Counted from the stretch's first letter, positions 16,506-25,344 are shown. The stretch: 64,000 nt of DNA from Bog-756 sp963777665 (GCA_963777665.1 CAVZRJ010000005.1:186001-250000), one strand, 5' to 3'. The notes: a model not told the origin generated them from the letters alone. Numbers and translations are program-made.

Positions 16506-16526
16506 GCGAGGAGGACCCGAAGTGAG
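16487..16526 (+). repeat. Perfect 20-bp tandem duplication across the tig stop and clpP start
   Basis: The unit CGAGGAGGACCCGAAGTGAG occurs at 16487-16506 and exactly again at 16507-16526. Each copy holds a GAGGAGG Shine-Dalgarno and a GTGA overlap. In copy one the TGA (16503-16505) ends tig; in copy two the GTG (16522) starts clpP. GTG 16502 in copy one opens a 7-codon frame whose TGA (16523-16525) overlaps the clpP GTG. Confidence 0.95.
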
Positions 16527-17175
16527 AACGACAGACGAGGACGGGTCGATCGGCGCACGGGCCTACAGCGTGCCGTGGGTCGTCGAGTCCACCAGCCGCG
16601 GGGAGCGCAACTACGACCTCTACTCCCGCCTGCTACGCGAACGCATCATCTTCCTCGGCACGCCGATCAACGACACGGTCGCCAACCTGGTCTGCGCGCA
16701 GCTGCTCTTCCTCGAGTCGGAGGAAGCGGACAAGGACATCCATCTCTACATCAACTCGCCCGGCGGCGACATCACCGCGCTCTTCGCCATCTACGACACG
16801 ATGAAGTACATCAAGCCCGACATGTCGACCTTCTGCTTCGGCCAGGCGGCGTCGGCCGCAGCGGTGCTCCTCGGGGCGGGCACCAAGGGCAAGCGGTTCG
16901 CCCTGCCCCACGCTCGGATCCTCCTCCACCAGCCGTTCGGCGGCGTCGAGGGCCAGGCGAGCGACATCGAGCTCCAGGCCAAGGAGATCCTGCGGATGCG
17001 AGACCTCCTCAACGGAATGCTGGCCAACGACACCGGCCAGAGCGCCGAGCGGGTCTCGAAGGACACCGACCGCGACTTCATCATGACCGCAGACGAGGCC
17101 GTGGCCTACGGGCTCGTCGACGAGGTGATCTCGGCACGCGACAGCCAGCCGATCGAGGCGGTCGGCGCGGCGTAG
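16522..17175 (+). CDS. clpP: ATP-dependent Clp protease proteolytic subunit
   Basis: A 217-aa serine peptidase. The catalytic Ser is near residue 111 in FGQAASAAAVLL and the His near 136 in ARILLHQPFGG; the Asp lies in the KDTDRDF segment. LYINSPGGDI is the oxyanion-region signature. It forms the tetradecameric chamber that works with ClpX, encoded next. An N-terminal propeptide-like extension of about 15 residues precedes SVPWVVE. The GTG start follows a GAGGAGG site inside the second copy of the 20-bp duplication. Actinobacteria often have two clpP genes; only one is in this window. Confidence 0.96.
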   Translation: MRTTDEDGSIGARAYSVPWVVESTSRGERNYDLYSRLLRERIIFLGTPINDTVANLVCAQLLFLESEEADKDIHLYINSPGGDITALFAIYDTMKYIKPDMSTFCFGQAASAAAVLLGAGTKGKRFALPHARILLHQPFGGVEGQASDIELQAKEILRMRDLLNGMLANDTGQSAERVSKDTDRDFIMTADEAVAYGLVDEVISARDSQPIEAVGAA

Positions 17176-17213
17176 GCGGGGTCGCAAGGCCCGCTCCAGG
17201 GTGGTCGCGCGGC

Positions 17214-17308
17214 TAGGGTTGGATGACCTGGCCGTGGCTCCACAGGACGCAGTACGGCTTCCGGCCTGGTACACGGATGGCACACGAATGAGCAACACGG
17301 ACCGCTGA
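17214..17308 (+). promoter_or_regulatory. clpX upstream region: candidate -10 and two short upstream ORFs
   Basis: The 152-nt gap between clpP and clpX contains TAGGGT (17214-17219), a possible -10. An ATG at 17223 opens a 22-codon frame ending at 17291; its TGA overlaps the ATG (17288) of a 6-codon frame ending at 17308. ClpX then starts at 17328 behind GAGG. The chained frames could couple or gate clpX translation, but short frames are common by chance. Confidence 0.3.
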
Positions 17309-17327
17309 CAGAACACGAGGAACCGAC

Positions 17328-18608
17328 GTGGCGAAATTCGGAGATGGTGGCGATCTCGTCAAATGCAGTTTCTGCGGCAAGTCGCAGAAGCAGGTCAAGA
17401 AGCTGATCGCCGGGCCCGGCGTGTACATCTGCGACGAGTGCATCGAGCTCTGCAACGACATCATCGCCGAGGAACTGGCCGACACCACCGAGTTGACCTT
17501 CGAGGAGCTGCCCAAGCCGAAGGAGATCTACGAGTTCCTGAACGACTACGTCATCGGGCAGGAGTACGCCAAGAAGATCCTGTCGGTTGCCGTCTACAAC
17601 CACTACAAGCGGGTGCAGGCGGGCAACAACGGAGCCCACGACAACGAAGTAGAGCTGGCCAAGTCGAACATCCTCCTCCTCGGTCCGACCGGGTGCGGCA
17701 AGACGCTCCTGGCCCAGACGCTGGCCCGCATGCTGAACGTGCCCTTCGCGATCGCGGACGCCACAGCGCTGACCGAGGCCGGGTATGTCGGCGAGGACGT
17801 CGAGAACATCCTCCTCAAGCTCATCCAGGCCGCCGACTACGACGTCAAACGAGCCGAGACCGGCATCATCTACATCGACGAGATCGACAAGATCGCCCGT
17901 AAGTCGGAAAACCCCTCGATCACCCGTGACGTGTCCGGCGAGGGTGTCCAGCAGGCGCTCCTCAAGATCCTCGAGGGCACCACCGCCTCAGTGCCCCCAC
18001 AAGGCGGCCGGAAGCACCCGCACCAGGAATTCATCCAGATCGACACCACCAACATCCTCTTCATCTGCGGCGGCGCCTTTGCCGGCATCGACACCATCAT
18101 CGAGAATCGCATCGGCCGGAAGGGCATGGGTTTCCGGGCCGAGGTGCGCAAGGCGTCCGAGCGCGACGACTCCGAACTACTGCGCCACGTACTGCCCGAG
18201 GACCTGATGAAGTTCGGGCTGATCCCCGAATTCATCGGACGGCTCCCGGTGGTGAGCGCGGTGTCCCATCTCTACAAGGAGGCGCTCATCCGCATCCTGG
18301 TCGAGCCCAAGAACGCGCTCACCCGCCAGTACAAGCGCACCTTCGAGCTCGACCACGTCGAGCTCGAGTTCAGCGACGACGCCCTCGAGGCCGTGGCCGA
18401 GCAGGCCCTGCTCAGGGGTACGGGAGCCCGCGGCCTGCGGGCCATCCTCGAGGAGGTCCTCCTCGAGGTGATGTACGACCTGCCGAGCCGCACCGACATC
18501 TCCAAGTGCGTCGTCGACCGGGCCGTGGTGCTCGACAAGGTCCATCCGAGCCTGGTCCCGCTCAACAGTCCGCCGGCCAAGTCCCGGAGCCGCCGGGCCG
18601 CCTCCTAG
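17328..18608 (+). CDS. clpX: Clp protease ATP-binding subunit ClpX
   Basis: A 426-aa AAA+ unfoldase. The N-terminal C4 zinc-binding domain uses Cys13, Cys16, Cys35 and Cys38. Walker A GPTGCGKT is near residue 120, Walker B IIYIDEIDKIA near 180, and the pore loop is GYVGED. The IGF-type loop that docks on ClpP is expected in the FAGIDTIIENR-RKGMGF neighbourhood. Sensor motifs and the C-terminal small domain (GARGLRAILEEVLLEVMYDLP) are intact. GTG 17328 is preceded by GAGG. It delivers tagged or misfolded proteins to ClpP. Confidence 0.97.
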   Translation: MAKFGDGGDLVKCSFCGKSQKQVKKLIAGPGVYICDECIELCNDIIAEELADTTELTFEELPKPKEIYEFLNDYVIGQEYAKKILSVAVYNHYKRVQAGNNGAHDNEVELAKSNILLLGPTGCGKTLLAQTLARMLNVPFAIADATALTEAGYVGEDVENILLKLIQAADYDVKRAETGIIYIDEIDKIARKSENPSITRDVSGEGVQQALLKILEGTTASVPPQGGRKHPHQEFIQIDTTNILFICGGAFAGIDTIIENRIGRKGMGFRAEVRKASERDDSELLRHVLPEDLMKFGLIPEFIGRLPVVSAVSHLYKEALIRILVEPKNALTRQYKRTFELDHVELEFSDDALEAVAEQALLRGTGARGLRAILEEVLLEVMYDLPSRTDISKCVVDRAVVLDKVHPSLVPLNSPPAKSRSRRAAS

Positions 18609-18689
18609 GCGTCCCGTCAGCCGTTCGCCGGTGGGTCTCCCACACTCGCGACCACGTCCCCACCCGTCGTTCACCCCTCCTTCCCTCCC

Positions 18690-20009
18690 GTGACCTTTGC
18701 AGACCTGCCCGATGCCCTCGAGTGGCTGGACGGGCACATCGACTTCGAGTCGACGGCGCCGACCCGCCGCACCGCGCCGACCCTGGAGCAGATGCGGGCC
18801 CTGACCTCCCTGCTGGGCGAGCCACAGCAGGCCTACCCGGCACTCCACATCACCGGGACCAACGGCAAGGGCTCGACCGCGGCGATGATCACCGCGCTGC
18901 TCGACGCACGGGGGCTCAGTGTGGGCACCTACACCAGCCCCAACCTGGCCCGGGTCAACGAGCGGATCGCCCGCAACGGCGAGGCCATCGGCGACGAGGC
19001 CTTCACCGATGTGCTCGACTCGATGGCACGGCTGGAGGGGATGCTCGAATCCAGGCCCACCCGGTTCGAACTGTTGACCGCGGCGGCGCTGACCTGGTTC
19101 GCCGACGAGGCCGTGGACGTCGCCGTCGTGGAGGTGGGCCTGGGCGGGACCTGGGACTGCACCAACGTGGTCGACGGTGAGGTGGCGGTCATCACCAACA
19201 TCAGCTACGACCACACCGAGGTCCTCGGTCCGACCCTCGAGGACATCGCCACCGACAAGGCCGGCATCATCAAACCCGGTTCCCGGGTCGTGGTCGGGGA
19301 GACCGATCCCACCCTGGTGGCCCTCTTCCGCGCCGCAGCGGCGGCGGTCGGTGCCGAGGCGTGCTGGGCGCGTGGGGTCGAATTCGCGGTGACCGCCAAC
19401 CGGCCTGCCGTCGGCGGACGGCTCATCGACGTCCGCACGCCGGGCGCCGCGTACGGCGAACTGCTGGTCCCGCTCCACGGCAGTCACCAGGGGGAGAACG
19501 CATCCTGTGCGCTGGCCGCCGTCGAGAGCTTCTTCGGTGCGCCGCTCGATGCGCAGGTGGTGGAGGAAGCGTTCGCCGGTCTCCGGGTACCCGGCCGGAT
19601 GGAGGTGATCGGACGCCGCCCCCTCGTCCTCGTGGACGGCGCGCACAACGTCGCGGGGATGTTGGTCCTCAGCCGATCGCTGGTCGAGGAGTTTCCCGCC
19701 GACGGCGAGACCACCGCGGTCGTCGGCATGCTCGGCGGGCGCGACCCGTCGGCCATGTTGGACGCGCTCCGCTCGGCCGGGGTGCGCACGGTCGTGGCGT
19801 GCGCCCCGCGGTCGAATCGGGCACTCGCACCGGAAGCAGTGGCCGCCGCTGCCACCGACCTCGGCATGGCGGTGACCGTGGTTCCCTCGCCGGCAGACGC
19901 CGTGGCTCACGCCGTCGGATGCTCGGGCCCGGACGACCGGGTGGTCGTGTGCGGCTCGCTCTACGTGGTCGCGGACGCCCGGCGCGCGCTGCTCCGCGAC
20001 GCGGTCTGA
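18690..20009 (+). CDS. folC: Folylpolyglutamate synthase / dihydrofolate synthase
   Basis: A 439-aa Mur-ligase-type enzyme that adds glutamate to folates, and possibly to dihydropteroate. The P-loop is ITGTNGKGSTAAM (near residues 52-64), followed by YTSPNLARVNERI, the folate-binding and metal loops VEVGLGGTWDCTNVV and ITNISYDHTEVLG, and the C-terminal LVDGAHNVAGM. The length is normal. The GTG start at 18690 has no visible Shine-Dalgarno; the preceding bases are a C/T-rich run. Its position before ndk and mreB is the usual actinobacterial order. Confidence 0.94.
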   Translation: MTFADLPDALEWLDGHIDFESTAPTRRTAPTLEQMRALTSLLGEPQQAYPALHITGTNGKGSTAAMITALLDARGLSVGTYTSPNLARVNERIARNGEAIGDEAFTDVLDSMARLEGMLESRPTRFELLTAAALTWFADEAVDVAVVEVGLGGTWDCTNVVDGEVAVITNISYDHTEVLGPTLEDIATDKAGIIKPGSRVVVGETDPTLVALFRAAAAAVGAEACWARGVEFAVTANRPAVGGRLIDVRTPGAAYGELLVPLHGSHQGENASCALAAVESFFGAPLDAQVVEEAFAGLRVPGRMEVIGRRPLVLVDGAHNVAGMLVLSRSLVEEFPADGETTAVVGMLGGRDPSAMLDALRSAGVRTVVACAPRSNRALAPEAVAAAATDLGMAVTVVPSPADAVAHAVGCSGPDDRVVVCGSLYVVADARRALLRDAV

Positions 20010-20039
20010 GCCCGCTCCCCGGCGGTCGGTGACCTCGAC

Positions 20040-20045
20040 TAGCCT
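20040..20045 (+). promoter_or_regulatory. -10 element TAGCCT of ndk
   Basis: TAGCCT ends 9 nt before the ndk GTG at 20055 with no ribosome-binding site, consistent with leaderless transcription. Confidence 0.55.
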
Positions 20046-20054
20046 GCGTCGCTC

Positions 20055-20462
20055 GTGGGACGAAGCCTGGTCATCGCCAAACCTGACGCCGTGGAGCGTG
20101 GCCTGTCGGGGGAGATCCTCGCCCGGCTCGAGCGCAAGGGCCTGCGGCTCATCGCGGCCGAGCTCCGGACGATCTCCACCGAGATCGCGGAGGAGCACTA
20201 CGCCGAGCATCGCGGCAAGCCCTTCTTTGCCGAGCTGGTCGTGTTCATCACCCGCTCTCCCTCGTTGCTGATGGTGCTCGAGGGACCGGACGACGCCTAC
20301 AAGGTGGTGCGGAACCTGATGGGTGCCACCGACCCGGTCGACGCCGCACCGGGCACCATCCGAGGGGACCTCGCCATGGAAATGGGGGAGAACCTGGTCC
20401 ACGGTTCGGACTCCCCCGACTCGGCCGCCCGGGAGATCGGACTCTTCTTTCCCGGGCTCTGA
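20055..20462 (+). CDS. ndk: Nucleoside diphosphate kinase
   Basis: A 135-aa enzyme of standard length that transfers the gamma phosphate from ATP to NDPs by a phosphohistidine. The active-site His is residue 116 in NLVHGSDS; the signature continues SPDSAAREIGLFF. The N terminus GRSLVIAKPDAVERGL holds the conserved KPD motif. The GTG start is fixed by the family N terminus and the -10 just upstream. Confidence 0.97.
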   Translation: MGRSLVIAKPDAVERGLSGEILARLERKGLRLIAAELRTISTEIAEEHYAEHRGKPFFAELVVFITRSPSLLMVLEGPDDAYKVVRNLMGATDPVDAAPGTIRGDLAMEMGENLVHGSDSPDSAAREIGLFFPGL

Positions 20463-20527
20463 GCCCCGGGGAACGGGCCGTCCCGGCTCCGTTGCGGGGG
20501 GACCTTGTGCCCACCTGCGGATTCCCG

Positions 20528-20533
20528 TAGCCT
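20528..20533 (+). promoter_or_regulatory. -10 element TAGCCT upstream of the mreB leader ORF
   Basis: TAGCCT ends 9 nt before ATG 20543. The hexamer and gap are the same as for ndk 488 bp upstream, so the transcript probably starts at the leader ORF rather than at mreB. Confidence 0.55.
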
Positions 20534-20542
20534 GAGGGCCAC

Positions 20543-20641
20543 ATGCGGCCTGCCCTGAAGCGCCTGCGAAGCCGAAGCGCTGCGTGGTCTCTCGCCGAGG
20601 TGCGGGTGCGCCCGATCAACGACGGAGGAGTGCATCTCTGA
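20543..20641 (+). CDS. Putative 32-aa leader peptide coupled to mreB
   Basis: ATG 20543 opens a 32-codon frame (MRPALKRLRSRSAAWSLAEV, then RVRPINDGGVHL) whose TGA overlaps the mreB ATG as TGATG. It is the first start codon after the -10 element, so it would be read as a leaderless ORF, with mreB reached by termination-reinitiation. A GGAGG at about 20632-20637, inside its 3' end, can serve mreB. The peptide is basic and arginine-rich and resembles no family I know. It may be only a translational relay, an attenuator-like control peptide, or a chance frame. Confidence 0.5.
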   Translation: MRPALKRLRSRSAAWSLAEVRVRPINDGGVHL

Positions 20642-21672
20642 TGCGCGACGACAATTTTTCCCTGCTCGGACGCGATATGGCCGTGGATCTGGGGACCGCC
20701 AACACGCTGGTGTACGTGCGCGGCCGCGGGATCGTCCTCAACGAGCCTTCGGTGGTGGCGGTCAACGTGAAGGACGGGCGGCCGTTGGCGGTCGGGGCCG
20801 AGGCGAAGCGCATGATCGGGCGCACCCCGAGCCACATCCAGGCCATCCGCCCGTTGAAGGACGGCGTCATCGCCGACTTCGAGATCTGCGAGAAGATGCT
20901 CCGCTACTTCATCCACCGCGTGCACCAGCGGCGCTTCGCCAAGCCGCGCATGGTCATCTGCGTCCCCTCCGGCATCACCGGTGTCGAACAGCGGGCGGTC
21001 ATGGAGGCCGCCGAGTACGCCGGGGCCCGCAAGGCGTACATCATCGAGGAGCCGATGGCCGCGGCGATCGGTGCGGGCCTCCCGGTTCACGAGCCGACCG
21101 GCAACATGGTGGTCGACATCGGCGGCGGCACCACCGAGGTGGCGGTCATCTCCCTCGGTGGCATCGTGACCAGCCAGTCGATCCGCATCGGCGGCGACGA
21201 GCTCGACGAGGCGATCGTGACCTTCGTGAAGAAGGAGTACAGCCTCGCGCTCGGTGAGCGCACCGCGGAGGAGATCAAGATCGCCCTTGGCTCCGCGTAC
21301 GAGCTCGAGGAGGAGCTCCACGCCGAGATCCGCGGCCGCGACCTGGTCACCGGGTTGCCCAAGACCGTGGTCATCTCGACCCAGGAGATCCGCCAGGCCA
21401 TCGAGGAGCCGGTGTCGGCGATCGTCGACGCGATCAAGGTCACCCTCGATCGCACCCCGCCGGAGTTGGCTGCCGACATCATGGAGCAGGGCATCGTCCT
21501 GACCGGTGGCGGGGCACTGCTCCACGGGCTGGACAGCCGGCTCACCCAGGAGACCGGGATGCCCATCGTGGTCGCACGCGACCCGCTGAACTGCGTCGCC
21601 GTGGGCAGCGGGCAGTGCCTCGAGGAGTTCGAGGCCCTCAAGCAGGTCCTGATCACCTCCTCGGCCCGCTGA
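20641..21672 (+). CDS. mreB: Rod shape-determining protein MreB
   Basis: A 343-aa actin homologue that forms membrane-bound filaments directing lateral wall synthesis. Phosphate loop 1 is MAVDLGTANTLVYV near residue 12; VVDIGGGTTEVAVIS is phosphate 2 and IVLTGGGALLHGLD is the adenosine motif. ATG 20641 is chosen over the in-frame GTG at 20584 because MRDDNFSLLGRDMAVDLG fits the family N terminus and GGAGG lies 5' of it. The start overlaps the leader ORF stop. mreC and mreD follow. Confidence 0.96.
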   Translation: MRDDNFSLLGRDMAVDLGTANTLVYVRGRGIVLNEPSVVAVNVKDGRPLAVGAEAKRMIGRTPSHIQAIRPLKDGVIADFEICEKMLRYFIHRVHQRRFAKPRMVICVPSGITGVEQRAVMEAAEYAGARKAYIIEEPMAAAIGAGLPVHEPTGNMVVDIGGGTTEVAVISLGGIVTSQSIRIGGDELDEAIVTFVKKEYSLALGERTAEEIKIALGSAYELEEELHAEIRGRDLVTGLPKTVVISTQEIRQAIEEPVSAIVDAIKVTLDRTPPELAADIMEQGIVLTGGGALLHGLDSRLTQETGMPIVVARDPLNCVAVGSGQCLEEFEALKQVLITSSAR

Positions 21673-21693
21673 ACCGCGGGAGCCAGTGCTCCT

Positions 21694-22533
21694 GTGCCGA
21701 TGCCGCGGCGATCACGCCGCCCTCGCACGACGCTCATCCTGCTGGTCCTGGCGTCACTGACGATCATCACCGTCGACGCCCGGGGGGGATTCCACGTGAT
21801 CACCTCCGGGATGCGGTCGGTCGCGGCCGACGCGTTCGCCCCGGTGCGCTCGGGGGTCAACGCGGTCGTCGAGCCCATCGGCAGCTTCCTGGCCGGTTCC
21901 GTCCACTACGGCGCGGTACGGGAGCAGAACGCGAAGCTCCAGCAGGAGATCGACCAGATGAAGGCGGACCTGGCCGGCGCGCCGGATGCCGAGCAGGCCC
22001 TCAAGCAGCTGTCGGCCCTCCTCGACCTGCCGTACGTGCAGAACCTGCAGACGGTGGCGGCCGAAGTGACCAACTACGGGACCAGCGACTTCGCTGCCAC
22101 CATCGGGATCGGGGTGGGACGGAGCGACGGGGTTCAGCTCAACATGCCGGTGGTCGGGGCCGGCGGTCTGGTCGGCCAGGTCGTGGCGACCAGCCATCAC
22201 ACCGCCACCGTGCGGCTCATCACCGATGGTCAGTCGGCGGTTGGGGTCCGCTACGGGCCCTCCCCTGGCGCTCTGGCCGTGCTCACCGGGCAGGGGTCGG
22301 GCAAGCCCCTGGACGCCGCCCTGGTCCCGTCGAACACCCCCCTCACCCACGGCGAGGTGTTCACGACGAGCGGGCTGCAGGGCGCCGCCTATCCCGCCGG
22401 GATTCCGGTGGCACGGGTGGTGTCCTCGAGCACCGGTGGCAGCGCGGCCGAGGAGTCGGTGGTCCTGCAGCCAGAGGCCGATCTGGCCCACCTCAGGTAC
22501 GTGTCGGTCCTGCTCTGGGGTCCGGCCTCATGA
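21694..22533 (+). CDS. mreC: Rod shape-determining protein MreC
   Basis: A 279-aa bitopic protein. A short basic N terminus and one membrane segment (TLILLVLASLTIITV) precede a coiled coil (about 65-105, REQNAKLQQEIDQMKADL) and the periplasmic-type beta domain (GRSDGVQLNMPVVGAGGLVGQV, RLITDGQSAVGVR). MreC links MreB to PBP2 outside the membrane. Start is GTG 21694 or ATG 21700, both behind GGGAG. The stop overlaps the mreD start (ATGA). Confidence 0.93.
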   Translation: MPMPRRSRRPRTTLILLVLASLTIITVDARGGFHVITSGMRSVAADAFAPVRSGVNAVVEPIGSFLAGSVHYGAVREQNAKLQQEIDQMKADLAGAPDAEQALKQLSALLDLPYVQNLQTVAAEVTNYGTSDFAATIGIGVGRSDGVQLNMPVVGAGGLVGQVVATSHHTATVRLITDGQSAVGVRYGPSPGALAVLTGQGSGKPLDAALVPSNTPLTHGEVFTTSGLQGAAYPAGIPVARVVSSSTGGSAAEESVVLQPEADLAHLRYVSVLLWGPAS

Positions 22534-23066
22534 CGACCCGGGACGCGGCCCGCGTGACCCTGGTCGTCTTCGCCTTCGTGGTCGTCCAACAGACCCTCAT
22601 CCTCGACCTGAGGTTCGGGGCCATCCATCCCGACGTGATGGTCCTCCTCCCGATCCTGGCGGGCATCGTCGGGGGACCGTCCCGTGGAGCGACCATGGGC
22701 TTCGGCGCCGGCCTGGTGGCGGACCTCTTCTTGCCCACCCCGTTCGGGCTGTCGGCGCTCGTCGGATGCCTCCTCGGCTTCGGGGTCGGGGTGGCCACAC
22801 TGGCCCTCGACCGGACCGCATGGTGGCTGGCCCCGACGGCCGCGCTCGGCGGGAGCGCCGCCTACGAGCTGGTCTACGCCTCGCTCGGCTCGGTGCTCGG
22901 CCAGCCCCAGATGCTCCACGTCGACCTCCTCCGGGTGGTGGTCGTCGTCTCGGTGACCAACGCCGTGCTCGCCCTGCCCGCGATGCGCCTGGTGTCCTGG
23001 GGCCTGCCCGCATCCTCGATCGAGGGAATACCGACCTCCACGGTGGCCACCGGCGGGCTCCGGTGA
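22530..23066 (+). CDS. mreD: Rod shape-determining protein MreD
   Basis: A 178-aa, strongly hydrophobic protein with about five membrane helices; PDVMVLLPILAGIVGGPSRGATMGFGAGLVADLF is split over two of them and contains the family's PD and G.G.G.DL features. It starts at ATG 22530, overlapping the mreC stop. MreD works with MreC and the RodA-PBP2 pair in cell elongation. Confidence 0.9.
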   Translation: MTTRDAARVTLVVFAFVVVQQTLILDLRFGAIHPDVMVLLPILAGIVGGPSRGATMGFGAGLVADLFLPTPFGLSALVGCLLGFGVGVATLALDRTAWWLAPTAALGGSAAYELVYASLGSVLGQPQMLHVDLLRVVVVVSVTNAVLALPAMRLVSWGLPASSIEGIPTSTVATGGLR

Positions 23067-23157
23067 GCAGGGGGCCCGCCCCCGGGCCGGTGACGTGCGA
23101 GCCGGTCCGGTCCTGCCGCGTGCCATCCCGGCCCCGGGCTTGGGATAGTGGGGTGCC

Positions 23158-25344
23158 GTGAGCCGCTCATTTCGACACCCGTTCGGACGCAAACGCGTCT
23201 TCGTCAGCGCCGGCGCCACCAAGCCGAGCCGCAAGCAGCCACGACAACCCCGGATCCGCCCGAGCAGGGTCTCCGTCGGATCGATCCTCGAGACCCCTGA
23301 GACCACCGACGCGCGCCCCGGCCTGCGACTCCGGATCACCGGCATCGTGGTGGTCGTCCTGTTCGCACTCCTCGGCCTCCGCCTCTGGGCCCTCCAGGTG
23401 CTCCAGGCTCCGGCTGCCGCCCAGGCGGTCACCGCCAACCAGATCCGTGTGGTCCCGGTCGAGCCGACCCGTGGCCTCATCCTCGACCGATCGGGCAATC
23501 CGCTGGTCAACAACGTGGTGACCGAGCAGATCACCCTCTCCCGGCTGTCCGCCCAACAGGACCCGAGCGTGGTCGGCCGCCTGGCCGCCCTCATCGGCGA
23601 GACGACCGCGCAGATCGACGCGTCCATTGCCGACCAGCGCTACAGCCTCTACAAGCCGGTGCCCATCCTCCCCAACGCTCCGCTCTCGGACATCCTCTAC
23701 ATCCGCGAGCACCAGGACGAGTTCCCCGGGGTCTCCTCGGTCCAGACCTCCCAGCGCAACTATCCCCAGCTCGAGGAGCCCGGCCCGGCACAGCAGGGCT
23801 ATCCGGCCTCCCAGGTCCTCGGCTACGTGGGCACCATCAACTCCACGGAGCTGGCCTCCCGGGTATCCCAGGGCTACCAGGAGGGGGATCCCTTCGGCCA
23901 GTCCGGCCTCGAGTACCAGTACGAGTCCGATCTGCGGGGGACACCCGGCCAGCAGCAGCTCGAGGTGGATTCACGGGGCCAGGTGGCCGGGGCGCTCAAG
24001 ACGACGCCCGCGAGGCCCGGGGCCGACATCGTGACCAACCTCGACACCAACCTCCAGCAGGTCGCCGACAACGCGCTCGCCGCCCAGGTCGGCGCGCTCC
24101 GCAACACCTACGACCCCCAGTGCAACAACCGCACCGGGTGCTATCCGGCCGCCACCGGCGGCGCGGTGGTCGTGATGAACCCGCAGACCGGCGCCGTCTA
24201 CGCGATGTCCTCCTTCCCGAGCTACAACCCCTCGGTCTGGGTGGGGGGGATCACCACCGCCCAGTACTCCGCCCTCTCCGACCCGACCAAGAACGAGCCG
24301 CTCATCAACCGGGCCATCGACGGGCTCTACACCCCGGGATCCACCTTCAAGCTCAACACGGCCACCGCCGCCCTCAACTCCGGGCTGTGGTCGACGGGCA
24401 CCTACTACGACGACGCCGGGACCTTCACTGTTCCGGGGTGCCAGTACAACAGCCCCAGCTGCAAACTCCACAACAGCGACGGCGAGGGTGGTTTCGGCGC
24501 CATCAACATCTCGACCGCCCTGACCGTCTCGAGCGACGACTTCTTCTACAACCTCGGAGCGCTCTTCTACGACCAGAGCAGTACCTACGGTGAGACCCCG
24601 ATCCAGGACCAGGCCGCCCAGTACAGCCTCGGACAGCTCACCGGCATCGACCTGCCCGGCGAGGCGCAGGGGAGGGTGGACAGCAAGCCGGAGCGGGCCA
24701 AGCTGCACAGCCTGAACCCGACCGCATTCCCCAACACCACCTGGTACACCGGTGACAACGTCCAGATGGCGTTCGGCCAGGGCGGCACCTACATCACGCC
24801 CATCGAGCAGGCCGTGGCCTACTCGACGTTCGCCAACGGGGGCACCCGCTACGCCCCCCAGATCGCCGCCGCAGCCGTCTCGCCGAGCGGCCGGGTGATC
24901 AAACGCTTCGCCCCCCAGGTGACCGGGCACGTGAACCTGCCCCCCTCGACCTACCAGGCCCTGCTCACCGGATTCACCGGCGTGGTCCAGGCGTATCCTG
25001 CGGGCACGGCATCCGGAACCTTCCGGGGGCTCAGCTTCCCGGGCGGGCTGGCCGGCAAGACCGGCACGGCGGACACGGTGGCCGGCAAGGAGCCCACCGG
25101 CTGGTTCGTCGGGTTCGGGCCGGTCGCCAACCCGCAGTACGTCGTCGTCTGCGTCATCGACCAGGCCGGCTACGGCGCGACCGCTGCGGCGCCGGTGGTG
25201 CGTGACATCTTCGGCTACCTGGCCACCCACCCGATCGGACCGGTGACCCTTCCCCCTGCTCAGCAGCAGGTACGGGCAACCCAGGGGATCCAGCTCCCGT
25301 CGACCGCCCCCGCATCGCCGACCACGACCCTTCCCGGCGGCTGA
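23158..25344 (+). CDS. mrdA: Penicillin-binding protein 2 (elongasome transpeptidase)
   Basis: A 728-aa class B PBP. A basic cytoplasmic N terminus of ~55 residues precedes one membrane helix (ITGIVVVVLFALLGLRLWAL). The dimerisation domain shows RGLILDRSGNPLV. Transpeptidase motifs are STFK near residue 395, SSD near 459 (PBP2-type SxD) and KTGT near 634. The protein cross-links peptidoglycan during elongation. A weak -10 (GATAGT, 23144-23149) ends 8 nt before GTG 23158. No rodA gene follows, although it usually does. The C terminus ends in a Pro/Thr-rich tail. Confidence 0.93.
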   Translation: MSRSFRHPFGRKRVFVSAGATKPSRKQPRQPRIRPSRVSVGSILETPETTDARPGLRLRITGIVVVVLFALLGLRLWALQVLQAPAAAQAVTANQIRVVPVEPTRGLILDRSGNPLVNNVVTEQITLSRLSAQQDPSVVGRLAALIGETTAQIDASIADQRYSLYKPVPILPNAPLSDILYIREHQDEFPGVSSVQTSQRNYPQLEEPGPAQQGYPASQVLGYVGTINSTELASRVSQGYQEGDPFGQSGLEYQYESDLRGTPGQQQLEVDSRGQVAGALKTTPARPGADIVTNLDTNLQQVADNALAAQVGALRNTYDPQCNNRTGCYPAATGGAVVVMNPQTGAVYAMSSFPSYNPSVWVGGITTAQYSALSDPTKNEPLINRAIDGLYTPGSTFKLNTATAALNSGLWSTGTYYDDAGTFTVPGCQYNSPSCKLHNSDGEGGFGAINISTALTVSSDDFFYNLGALFYDQSSTYGETPIQDQAAQYSLGQLTGIDLPGEAQGRVDSKPERAKLHSLNPTAFPNTTWYTGDNVQMAFGQGGTYITPIEQAVAYSTFANGGTRYAPQIAAAAVSPSGRVIKRFAPQVTGHVNLPPSTYQALLTGFTGVVQAYPAGTASGTFRGLSFPGGLAGKTGTADTVAGKEPTGWFVGFGPVANPQYVVVCVIDQAGYGATAAAPVVRDIFGYLATHPIGPVTLPPAQQQVRATQGIQLPSTAPASPTTTLPGG

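Noticed and set aside
20584..20640. GTG 20584 as the mreB start
   Set aside because: Extra residues are unlike MreB; ATG 20641 has GGAGG and the TGATG overlap.
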